Origin: Candidatus Borkfalkia stercoripullorum
Lineage (GTDB): Bacteria; Bacillota; Clostridia; Christensenellales; Borkfalkiaceae
DNA: 64,000 bases
Assembly (NCBI GenBank): GCA_019119395.1
Contig: DWXC01000028.1
Span: 40,080 to 104,079 of the forward strand
Direction of reading: 5' to 3'
The translations under genes and the position numbers were made by a program. The notes beneath the pieces are model-generated. The model was not told the origin of the DNA and ran no database searches. It saw only the letters and a list, made by a program, of their open reading frames with translations. Of the stretch, positions 11,156 to 19,224 are shown piece by piece (the stretch's first letter is position 1; every line of letters starts with the position of its first letter).

Positions 11156-11288
11156 CCTTGTTCTTCATCCGTGTTTCATTTGCGGGGCGTATTAGTGCCC
11201 GTATTTACATAATATGCATTTTTTTTTGCGGAAGGTGATTTTTTTCTTTGTAATTTTTAAAAAACTCTGCTATAATAGTACGGTAAAC

Positions 11289-11363
11289 ACACTCGTAGTA
11301 TAACGGATAGAACGGTGGCCTCCGGAGCCGCAGATCCGAGTTCGATCCTCGGCGAGTGTACCA
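11289..11363 (+). tRNA. tRNA-Arg(CCG)
   Basis: Acceptor acactcg/cgagtgt, anticodon stem gtggc-ctCCGga-gccgc, T-arm ccgagttcgatcctcgg, encoded CCA. Confidence 0.9.
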
Positions 11364-11391
11364 TGATTCGCGGTGAAAAATGCTGCGAGTT

Positions 11392-11432
11392 AAAAAAGCA
11401 TTGAAAAACTTACTGTTTTTCAATGCTTTTTT
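11392..11432 (+). terminator. Intrinsic terminator after tRNA-Arg
   Basis: Perfect 18-bp inverted repeat aaaaaagcattgaaaaac-ttact-gtttttcaatgctttttt. Confidence 0.8.
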
Positions 11433-11541
11433 GCTTTTTAACGGGTAAAAACAGACCTTTGGCAGCATTTAGTTGCTGTGTCTTTTTATTCTGATTTTTT
11501 AACGTTATTTCAAAAATCGGGAAACGAACTCGCATGATCTC

Positions 11542-11991
11542 AGTAAGAGATTAGGGGATGTTTGCGCACTTATTGACAGCAACGGAAATGTTGTGGTACA
11601 ATATAAGTACGATGCGTGGGGCAATCATGCGGTACTGTATTTGAACAAAGTAAACGACAAAGAGCAATACAGTGAAGCGGAGGATGCGGCGTTTGATGAA
11701 AATTATGCCAAAAATAAAACGCTTGCCGAACTGAACCCGTTCCGTTATCGCGGATATTACTATGATACGGAAACGGGCCTGTACTACCTGAAATCCCGCT
11801 ATTACGACCCTGAAGTCGGCAGGTTTATAACGATAGACGACATCTCCTATATCGATACCGAAACGATAAACGGCCTGAACCTCTATGCCTATTGCGGGAA
11901 TAATCCTGTGATGCGTATTGACTCGAAGGGAAACGATTGGAATAGTTTTTGGTCAGGAGTAGGCAAATTGGTTTGTCGGAGTCGGAAATAG
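11542..11991 (+). pseudogene. RHS repeat-associated core domain fragment, 5'-truncated and frameshifted
   Basis: DVCALIDSNGNVVVQYKYDAWGN...NPFRYRGYYYDTETGLYYLKSRYYDPEVGRFITIDD...NLYAYCGNNPVMRIDSKGNDW = RHS core; no N-terminal region upstream; frame breaks at ggtttgtc near 11972. Confidence 0.75.
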
Positions 11992-12484
11992 TATAGGAAA
12001 TTTCTTTACTCGTGATATACCTAATTGGTGGAATAATGATGTTGTGCCATTTTTCACTCGAGATATACCAAATTTCTTTACTAAAACAATACCTGATTGG
12101 TGGAATGGTTCAGTAGTTCCTTGGTGGAATAATGATGTTGTGCCATTTTTCACTCAGGATATACCAAATTTCTTTACTAAAACAATACCTGATTTTTTTG
12201 TAAATACTTTTTGGAATGATTGGATTGTAGACAAACTTTGGAATCAATTTATAGTGGGAATTATTTGGCAACAAGGCCTTTTGCCTGCATGGAATTGGCT
12301 TAAAGACAATTGGAAAACATTACTTGATGGGATTTCGGCTGTTACCAGTATAGGCGGGGGAATTGTTGGGCTATTAGGTACATTAGGTGTTTTCAGTATT
12401 CCCGTGGTAGGTCAAGTAATATTGGCTATTGTCTCTACCGGATTTGGCATATATGGATTAGGACGAGCTTGTAAATGGTGGTAA
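11970..12484 (+). CDS. RHS C-terminal tip domain (aromatic octad repeats plus hydrophobic C-terminus), +1 frame relative to the RHS core; ORF track start at 12044
   Basis: Reading frame VGVGNSIGNFFTRDIPNWWNNDVVPFFTRDIPNFFTKTIPDWW... continues the RHS protein if one T is removed. Confidence 0.5.
12027..12193 (+). repeat. 96-nt tandem duplication within RHS tip
   Basis: ggtggaataatgatgttgtgccatttttcactc..gatataccaaatttctttactaaaacaatacctgatt occurs at about 12027 and 12123. Confidence 0.75.
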
Positions 12485-12490
12485 AGTTTT

Positions 12491-12673
12491 ATGAGAATAA
12501 TTAATATTTTAATAGTAATAACTTATTTAATTTCTATTGTTTTTATACCGATTGCTTTATTTTGTATTTCGCTCGAAACTGTTTTTGGAGCGATAGGCTA
12601 TAGCGCTTTAATTTTAGGTGGATTACTTACGTTAATAAAAATAATTTTAACAAAAAGAGCTGGAAGAAAGTAA
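12491..12673 (+). CDS. Small two-TM membrane protein; candidate immunity protein for RHS tip
   Basis: 60-aa hydrophobic ORF starting 7 nt after the RHS tip stop. Confidence 0.45.
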   Translation: MRIINILIVITYLISIVFIPIALFCISLETVFGAIGYSALILGGLLTLIKIILTKRAGRK

Positions 12674-12759
12674 TAGAAAATCTAGTTTTTCGGTGAATTG
12701 TTAAACTTAATGTAGAAATTCTGCAACACAAATTGGAAGAATATAAGGTAGAACAAAAT

Positions 12760-12799
12760 TAAAATAAGCAGCAGAGATAATTCTCTGCTGCTTATTTTA
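12760..12799 (+). terminator. Intrinsic terminator
   Basis: Perfect 18-bp inverted repeat taaaataagcagcagaga-taat-tctctgctgcttatttta. Confidence 0.8.
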
Positions 12800-12979
12800 A
12801 TGAAAAATTTTTAATTATAAAAAAGGGATGGAAATTCTACACGGAAAGCGAAGTAGCGGAGAACGGGCAGGCGATAATATTTGTTTTTCTGATACCGCCC
12901 TTTCAAAATGGTGATAATTTAAAATCTTTTCCGCAGATTGACAGCGCGTTCGCGTTATGATACAATTTGCCCATCCGAT

Positions 12980-13256
12980 AAAGAAAAACGCAGAGACCGG
13001 GAAAAGTAACGGAACAAAATCCCTTCAAAGAGAGCGGCGCGCTTTGCTGAAAGCGCCGCAGGGGGCGTTCCGCGAAGAACACCCGCGAGCGGCGGCGGCG
13101 AACGTTTTTAACTATTAGCCTCCGACGGGCGGCCCGTTACAGCCGAAGCCTTTGCAAGAAGGCGGAGTTGCTCCCGCGCATTTCGGGAGATAAATCAGGT
13201 GGCACCGCGAAACGACAGCCTTTCGCCCTGAAATACAGGGCAAAAGGCTGTTTTTG
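12980..13256 (+). promoter_or_regulatory. T-box leader, predicted Asn-specific
   Basis: agagaccgggaaaagtaa..., gctgaaagc distal element, specifier AAC at 13078-13080 followed by ACC, T-box aggTGGCaccgcga 13197-13210, terminator acagcctttcgccctg/cagggcaaaaggctgt 13215-13255. Confidence 0.88.
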
Positions 13257-13296
13257 TTTGTCTGCGCGCCGCGGGCGCGCGGAAGGGAGAGCTGTT

Positions 13297-14880
13297 ATGT
13301 GTTCTATTTTTTGCTGTACGAGCAGGGAAGTCGACTACAAAGCCATGACGGAAGGGTTTTACCGCACCGTGTCGCGCGGGCCGGACATGAGCCGCATCGA
13401 ACGCACGCCCACGGGGTATATCGCCTTTCACCGCCTCGCCATCATGGGGCTGAACGCGGCGGGGATGCAGCCCTTTTCCATGGGGAAAGACAAGCTCGTG
13501 TGCAACGGCGAAATTTACGGCTTCCGTCCCGTTAAAAAGAGGCTGGAAGAGCTGGGGTATGCCTTTTTATCGGACAGCGACTGCGAAATTTTGCTGCCGA
13601 TGTACCGCGAATACGGGCTGAAAATGTTTTCCATGCTCGACGCGGAATTCGCGCTCGTTTTATATGACGGGGAAAGGGGGGAATATATCGCCGCGCGCGA
13701 CCCCGTCGGCATACGCCCGCTGTATTACGCATATCTCGAAAACGGCGCGATCGTGTTTGCGAGCGAGCCGAAAAACCTCGTCGGCTGGACGCAGGGGGAC
13801 ATCATGCCCTTCCCGCCCGGGCATTACTATTATAAGGGGAAGTTTCATAAATTCTGCGATATAGCGGAAGTCAGGGAAGTGTGCAGCGACTCACTCGATG
13901 CAATCTGCCGCAACATCCGCGAAAAATTGACCGAAGGCGTTCGGAAACGCCTCGACGCGGACGCGCCCGTGGGGTTCTTGCTTTCGGGCGGGCTTGACAG
14001 TTCGCTCGTGTGCGCCATAGCGGCGAAGATCCTGCGCCGCCCCGTCAAGACGTTCGCCGTCGGCATGGACAAGGACGCGATCGACCTCAAATACGCAAAG
14101 GAAGTCGCCGAATACATCGGCAGCGAACATCACGAAATATATATGACGAGGGAAGAGGTGCTCTCTTCCTTGGAAACGGTCATCGCCGCGCTCGGCACCT
14201 TCGACATCACGACCATCCGCGCGTCGATGGGGATGTATCTCATCTGCAAGAAGATACACGAAATTTCCGACGTGCGCGTGCTTCTGACGGGCGAGATCTC
14301 CGACGAACTGTTCGGCTATAAATATACCGACTTCGCGCCCGACGCCGCGGCATTCCAAAAGGAATCGCAAAAGCGCGTGCGCGAACTGCACATGTACGAC
14401 GTTCTGCGCGCCGACCGCTGCATTTCCGTCAACTCCATGGAAGCACGCGTGCCCTTCGGCGACCTCGATTTCGTAAAATACGTCATGAGCGTCGACCCCG
14501 AAAAAAAGATGAACGTCTACGGCAAGGGGAAATACCTCCTCCGCAAGGCGTTCGAAGGGGACTATCTGCCCGAAAATATTTTGTGGCGCGAAAAGGCGGC
14601 GTTTTCGGACGCGGTTGGGCACTCCATGGTGGACGATCTGAAAGAGTACGCCGAAGAAAAATACGGCGCGGATTGGAAAAAGACCGCGCAAAAGTATGCC
14701 TATCACGCGAAGCCGTTCACGAAGGAAAGCCTTTTGTACCGCGAAATTTTCGAAAAGTACTATCCCGGACAGGCGAAAATGGTCAAAGCTTTCTGGATGC
14801 CCAACAAAAAGTGGGAGGGCTGCAACGTGAACGACCCGTCCGCGCGCGTCCTTTCCAACTACGGCGACAGCGGGAAATAA
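13297..14880 (+). CDS. asnB: Asparagine synthetase B (glutamine-hydrolysing)
   Basis: MCSIFCC N-terminal Cys amidotransferase, GFLLSGGLDSSLVCAIAAKIL PP-loop; downstream of T-box. Confidence 0.88.
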   Translation: MCSIFCCTSREVDYKAMTEGFYRTVSRGPDMSRIERTPTGYIAFHRLAIMGLNAAGMQPFSMGKDKLVCNGEIYGFRPVKKRLEELGYAFLSDSDCEILLPMYREYGLKMFSMLDAEFALVLYDGERGEYIAARDPVGIRPLYYAYLENGAIVFASEPKNLVGWTQGDIMPFPPGHYYYKGKFHKFCDIAEVREVCSDSLDAICRNIREKLTEGVRKRLDADAPVGFLLSGGLDSSLVCAIAAKILRRPVKTFAVGMDKDAIDLKYAKEVAEYIGSEHHEIYMTREEVLSSLETVIAALGTFDITTIRASMGMYLICKKIHEISDVRVLLTGEISDELFGYKYTDFAPDAAAFQKESQKRVRELHMYDVLRADRCISVNSMEARVPFGDLDFVKYVMSVDPEKKMNVYGKGKYLLRKAFEGDYLPENILWREKAAFSDAVGHSMVDDLKEYAEEKYGADWKKTAQKYAYHAKPFTKESLLYREIFEKYYPGQAKMVKAFWMPNKKWEGCNVNDPSARVLSNYGDSGK

Positions 14881-14987
14881 TAGGAGCGCCCCGCCCGCGG
14901 TTTGCCGCGGGCGGGGCATCCGTATAATATTTTGCCGAAGAGGCGTTCTCCCTTGTATTTTTGCCGCGTTTGTGGTACAATAGCGGC

Positions 14988-15614
14988 ATGAACAAGCCCG
15001 ATTTCAATCAAAAAATGAAACAACTCATGGCGGAAGCGGGGCAGGGAGAACGGCTCCTTTTGCACAGCTGTTGCGGGCCGTGCTCGTCGCGCTGTCTCGA
15101 AGCGCTCAAAGACAAATTTTCCGTCACCGTATTCTATTATAACCCGAATATCACCGACCCCGCCGAGTACGAAAAACGCAAGGGCGAACAGCTCCGACTG
15201 CTTTCCGAAACGGATTGGGCGGGCTTTTTGGACTGCGACTATGCGCCCGAAGAGTTTTTCGCCGCCGCGAAGGGCCTGGAAGGGGAAAGGGAAGGGGGCG
15301 CAAGATGTTTCGAGTGCTACAAGCTCCGCCTGGAACGCACCGCGATCGCCGCGAAGGAAAAGGGCTTCCGTTGGTTTTGTTCCACCCTTTCGGTCAGCCC
15401 GCACAAGAACGCCGCCTGGCTGAACGGGTTGGGGGAATCATTGCAGGAAAAGTACGGGGTGCGCTGGCTGTACAACGATTTTAAAAAGGAAAACGGCTAT
15501 CTCCGTTCGGTGCAACTTGCCGAAGAGCACCGCCTGTACCGTCAGAATTACTGCGGCTGCATCTATTCCGATTGGCGCATAAAGAAGGATGCCGCGCCGC
15601 CAAAAACCGAATGA
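14988..15614 (+). CDS. queH: Epoxyqueuosine reductase QueH
   Basis: LLLHSCCGPCSSRCLEAL...VFYYNPNITDPAEYEKRKGEQLRLL...CFECYKLRLERTA...NYCGCIYS. Confidence 0.88.
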   Translation: MNKPDFNQKMKQLMAEAGQGERLLLHSCCGPCSSRCLEALKDKFSVTVFYYNPNITDPAEYEKRKGEQLRLLSETDWAGFLDCDYAPEEFFAAAKGLEGEREGGARCFECYKLRLERTAIAAKEKGFRWFCSTLSVSPHKNAAWLNGLGESLQEKYGVRWLYNDFKKENGYLRSVQLAEEHRLYRQNYCGCIYSDWRIKKDAAPPKTE

Positions 15615-15762
15615 AAGGCTTCTTCAGGTCAAAATGAGAGGCCGCTTTCAGGTCAAAAACAAATCGAGCGCCGCGCCCGCAAGTCTGCGGGCGCGGCGCT
15701 TTCCGTCCTTTATGCTTGCTTCCCTCCGCGGCGAATCCGTCGGGGAGAGGCGCAAATTTTTG

Positions 15763-16134
15763 TCAGGGTTCGCTCTTTTCCTCTTTTTCCGTGCGGTTGA
15801 GCGGCGAGTGCGCATACACGTTCGCGGTGTCGTACACCAATTTTTTGAGGTCTGCGCTGAGCGAACGGTATACGGCGAGCAGTTTCTGTTCGTCTTTGGG
15901 CGGGGCGTATGTTTCCGCGCAAAACATTCCCGCGTCGTCCGTTCGGCCCGTCAGATAATCGAGGCTGCACCCGAAAAAATCGGCATAGGCGATCAGGCTG
16001 TATAATTGCGGTTCGTGCGTGCCGTTTTCGTATGCGGCGACGGTCGTCTGCCCGACGCCGAGTTTTTTTGCCAATTGATGCTGCGTCAGCCCGCTCTCCG
16101 TGCGCAGATATTTGAGCTTTTCCTGAAGTTTCAT
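15763..16134 (-). CDS. XRE-family helix-turn-helix regulator
   Basis: LKYLRTESGLTQHQLAKKLGVGQTTVAAYENGTHEPQLYSLIAYADFFGCSLDYLTGRT. Confidence 0.88.
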   Translation of the reverse strand: MKLQEKLKYLRTESGLTQHQLAKKLGVGQTTVAAYENGTHEPQLYSLIAYADFFGCSLDYLTGRTDDAGMFCAETYAPPKDEQKLLAVYRSLSADLKKLVYDTANVYAHSPLNRTEKEEKSEP

Positions 16135-16154
16135 AGCATTCTCCTGTGATTATA

Positions 16155-16231
16155 TTAGCACGATACTGCTTAAATTTGTTGGCATAGCATGATAATGCTG
16201 ATATAATACATTTATTAGCAGCTTTATGCTA
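16155..16231. promoter_or_regulatory. Three repeated AGCA-N7/8-TGCT operator-like palindromes
   Basis: ttagcacgatactgctta, tagcatgataatgctg, ttagcagctttatgctaa spaced about 30 bp. Confidence 0.5.
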
Positions 16232-16453
16232 AAATATGCGGAAACGGGAGCAGAAAGAGGAATGACAGGGGAATGCTTGGGCGCGCCGGCGGCGTGCGCG
16301 GCGGTTGCCGTCCTTTCGGCCTCCTCGGCTCTGGCGGTTTGGCGGTCGGAGAGCCGCGGGGGAAGGGCTCGCGCCGCAGGGGCGGCGCTCGCGCTCCTTT
16401 TTCTCGTGCTGATCGCGGCGGTTGTGTGGCGGGGCGGCGTTCTTCCTCTTTAA
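16226..16453 (+). CDS. Small hypothetical protein with hydrophobic segments
   Basis: ORF track only; divergent from XRE regulator. Confidence 0.3.
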   Translation: MLKYAETGAERGMTGECLGAPAACAAVAVLSASSALAVWRSESRGGRARAAGAALALLFLVLIAAVVWRGGVLPL

Positions 16454-16519
16454 AATACGGCAGAAAAGCGGCAAAGCGCCGCTTTTTTCTTTTAAATCCG
16501 AAATTATCATGCAAAATGT

Positions 16520-16572
16520 TTGACAGAAGCGCTTCCATCCGCTATAATAATTGCAACTTATTTGGTTGCAAT
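16520..16572 (+). promoter_or_regulatory. Promoter plus operator of the Rrf2/isc operon
   Basis: TTGACA-17-TATAAT (16520-16548) directly followed by attgcaac-ttatttg-gttgcaat palindrome (16550-16572). Confidence 0.7.
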
Positions 16573-16590
16573 TAAAGGAGAAATAAGAAC

Positions 16591-17073
16591 ATGCGTCTTT
16601 CATCCAAATCGCAGTACGGGTTAAAAGCGTGCTTTATTTTGGCGCAGAATTATCCCGATCGGTGCGTGAGCGCTTCGCACCTCGAAAAGGAGATCGCCGT
16701 TTCAAGCAAATATATCGAAAAGATCATGCGCATGCTCTCGGGCGCGGGCATTGTGGCGGCGGAGCGGGGCGTTTCGGGCGGGTATAAACTGCGCCGCGAC
16801 CCTTCCCGCATTACGATCGGCGACGTCGCGCGCGCCCTTGAAGACAATATGGAGATCGCCGACTGCATCACGTCTGCCTGCGAAAAGTGCGCCTCGGGCG
16901 AGGTGTGGCGCAAGTTGTACGCGGGTATCAACGCCGTGCTCGATTCGATGACCTTGCAGTCCGTTCTCGACGACAACGGCGAAGTGCGCGCCTGCAAGTG
17001 CAACGCGGGAGAAAAGGGCAAGGAACACTGCGAGCCCGCCTGCGGCTGCGGATGCGGCGCGGAAGCGTTGTAA
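16591..17073 (+). CDS. Rrf2-family transcriptional regulator (IscR-like)
   Basis: MRLSSKSQYGLKACFILAQNY...SKYIEKIMRMLSGAGIVAAERGVSGGYKL; three-Cys region plus Cys-rich tail. Confidence 0.88.
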   Translation: MRLSSKSQYGLKACFILAQNYPDRCVSASHLEKEIAVSSKYIEKIMRMLSGAGIVAAERGVSGGYKLRRDPSRITIGDVARALEDNMEIADCITSACEKCASGEVWRKLYAGINAVLDSMTLQSVLDDNGEVRACKCNAGEKGKEHCEPACGCGCGAEAL

Positions 17074-17090
17074 AGGAAGGTTGGAACATT

Positions 17091-18287
17091 ATGGATAAAA
17101 GAATTTATTTCGATCACGCGGCGACGACGCCCGTCGATCCCCGCGTTTTGGACAAAATGCTGCCCTATTTCACGCAAAAATTCGGCAACCCCAATTCACA
17201 GCACGCCTTCGGGCGGGAAACGGTTTGCGCCGTCGACGACGCGCGCGACGAGATCGCCGCTTGTATCGGGGCAAAACCTTCGGAAATTTATTTTACCTCG
17301 GGCGGAACCGAGGCGGACAACTGGGCGCTGCGCGGGGCGGCATATTCTCTGGCAAACAAGGGCAAACACCTCATCGTGAGCGCGGTAGAGCACCCTGCCA
17401 TGATCGCCACGGCGAAAGAACTCGCCAAGAAGGGATTCGAAGTCACCTTTGCCGAAGTGGACGAATACGGCGCCGCAGACCTTGAAAAACTGGAAAAGGC
17501 CATCCGCCCCGACACGGTTTTCGTCGGCGTGATGACGGCAAACAACGAGGTGGGCACGATACAGCCCGTAAAAGAGATCGCCGCGCTCTGCAAGGCGAAG
17601 GGCATCGTGTTTTTCACCGACGCCGTACAGGCGGCGGGCGCGATACCGCTGAACGTAAAGGAGATCGGCGCGGACATGCTCTCCTTTTCGGCGCATAAGT
17701 TTTACGGCCCGAAGGGGATCGGCGTGCTGTATATCCGTTCTGGGCTGAAAATAGAAAAGCTCGTCAGCGGCGGGCATCAGGAGCGCAGCATGCGCGGCGG
17801 CACCACGAACGTTCCCGCCGTCGTCGGCATGGCGGAGGCTCTTCGCATCGCAACGCAAAACCTTGACGAAAATGCGGCGTACGTTTCCGCGATACGCGAC
17901 CGTTTTATACACAGAGTATTGCGCGAAATACCCTATGTAAAGCTGAACGGGCATCCCGAAAAGCGCCTGCCCGCAAACGCGAATTTTTCCTTCCGCTATA
18001 TCGAAGGGGAATCGCTGCTGTTCAGCCTCGACTTGAAAAATATCGCCGTGTCCAGCGGTTCGGCGTGCTCGTCCGGCTCGCTCGAACCTTCGCACGTCCT
18101 GCTCGCGATGGGGCTGCCCGAAGGGCTCGCGCACGGTTCTATCCGCTTTTCCTTCGGCAAAGACAACACCATGGAAGAGGCGGATTATGCAGCGGACGCG
18201 CTCAAAGAGATCGTCGTAAAACTGCGGGCGCTTTCGCCGCTCTTTCCCAAAGAATTAAAAAACGAAGTTTATCCCAAGGAGCAATGA
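17091..18287 (+). CDS. Cysteine desulfurase (NifS/IscS family)
   Basis: IYFDHAATTPVDPRVLDKMLPYF...SFSAHKFYGPKGIGVLYIR...SSGSACSSGSLEPSHVL. Confidence 0.92.
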   Translation: MDKRIYFDHAATTPVDPRVLDKMLPYFTQKFGNPNSQHAFGRETVCAVDDARDEIAACIGAKPSEIYFTSGGTEADNWALRGAAYSLANKGKHLIVSAVEHPAMIATAKELAKKGFEVTFAEVDEYGAADLEKLEKAIRPDTVFVGVMTANNEVGTIQPVKEIAALCKAKGIVFFTDAVQAAGAIPLNVKEIGADMLSFSAHKFYGPKGIGVLYIRSGLKIEKLVSGGHQERSMRGGTTNVPAVVGMAEALRIATQNLDENAAYVSAIRDRFIHRVLREIPYVKLNGHPEKRLPANANFSFRYIEGESLLFSLDLKNIAVSSGSACSSGSLEPSHVLLAMGLPEGLAHGSIRFSFGKDNTMEEADYAADALKEIVVKLRALSPLFPKELKNEVYPKEQ

Positions 18288-18288
18288 T

Positions 18289-18660
18289 ATGTATACGCAA
18301 AAAGTAATGGAAGCGTTTCAGAACCCCAAAAACGTCGGGGAAATACAGGACTATGACGGCATGGGCATGATCGGCAGCGAAGCCTGCGGCGACATCATGC
18401 AGGTATTCATCAAGGTGAAGGACAACGTCATTGCCGACGCGAAGTTCAAAACATTCGGCTGCGCGGCGGCGATCGCCACCTCTTCCACCGCTACCGAGAT
18501 GATCAAGGGCATGACGGTGGACGAGGCGCTGGAAGTGACGAACAAAAAGGTCATCGAAGTTCTGGGCGGCCTGCCCCCGCAGAAAATACACTGTTCGGTG
18601 CTTGCCGAACAGGCGATCAAGGCGGCGATCGAGGACTATAAAGCCAAAAAAGCGGAGTAA
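18289..18660 (+). CDS. IscU/NifU-like Fe-S scaffold protein
   Basis: MYTQKVMEAFQNPKNVGEIQDYDGMGMIGSEACGDIMQ...FKTFGCAAAIATSS...KIHCSVLAEQAI. Confidence 0.92.
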   Translation: MYTQKVMEAFQNPKNVGEIQDYDGMGMIGSEACGDIMQVFIKVKDNVIADAKFKTFGCAAAIATSSTATEMIKGMTVDEALEVTNKKVIEVLGGLPPQKIHCSVLAEQAIKAAIEDYKAKKAE

Positions 18661-18664
18661 GTTT

Positions 18665-19150
18665 ATGCGCAAAGCGGAACGGGAAGTGAAGGACGTAAAA
18701 GGGAAGTTCGCGGCGCTCATGCGCTGCCCGTACATCGTGCTCGCGGCAAACGGAGAGCGCGCGCCCTATCAGGTGCCGCTCAACTTCGGCGCGGCACTGC
18801 GCGAAGAGGGGCTCGTCCTGTATTTTCACTGCGCGAAGGAAGGCAAAAAGCTCGAGCTGCTCCGCAGAGACGGGGAAGTTTCCTTCTGCGCGGCGAATAT
18901 GCTGCGCGTGTTCAACAAGGGCATTGCGCCCTGCGGCTACACCACCGACTACGAGAGCGTGTGCGGCAGGGGAAGGGCGGAAATTTTGCGTGAAGAAGCC
19001 GAACGGCTGGAGGGGCTGAAAGTGCTCATGGAGCATTATACGGGCGAGGCGTTTTCCGACCGCTCGTTCGACGCGCGCGCCCTCTCTTTGACGGAAGTCG
19101 TAAAGATAACCGTATCCGAATGGACGTGCAAGCGGCTGGTGCGGGGGTAA
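18665..19150 (+). CDS. Pyridoxamine 5'-phosphate oxidase-family protein
   Basis: PYIVLAANGERAPYQVPLNFG...LVLYFHCAKEGKKLELLRRDGEVSF.. Confidence 0.75.
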   Translation: MRKAEREVKDVKGKFAALMRCPYIVLAANGERAPYQVPLNFGAALREEGLVLYFHCAKEGKKLELLRRDGEVSFCAANMLRVFNKGIAPCGYTTDYESVCGRGRAEILREEAERLEGLKVLMEHYTGEAFSDRSFDARALSLTEVVKITVSEWTCKRLVRG

Positions 19151-19224
19151 TCGGCCCGAACGGAATATAGGAACAAACTTTCCGGTAAAACCGCCCGCCG
19201 CAATATTGCGGCGGGCGGACGTTT

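Noticed and set aside
11289-12960. Integrated prophage or integrative element at tRNA-Arg
   Set aside because: No integrase, no phage genes and no duplicated tRNA 3' end seen; only an RHS remnant
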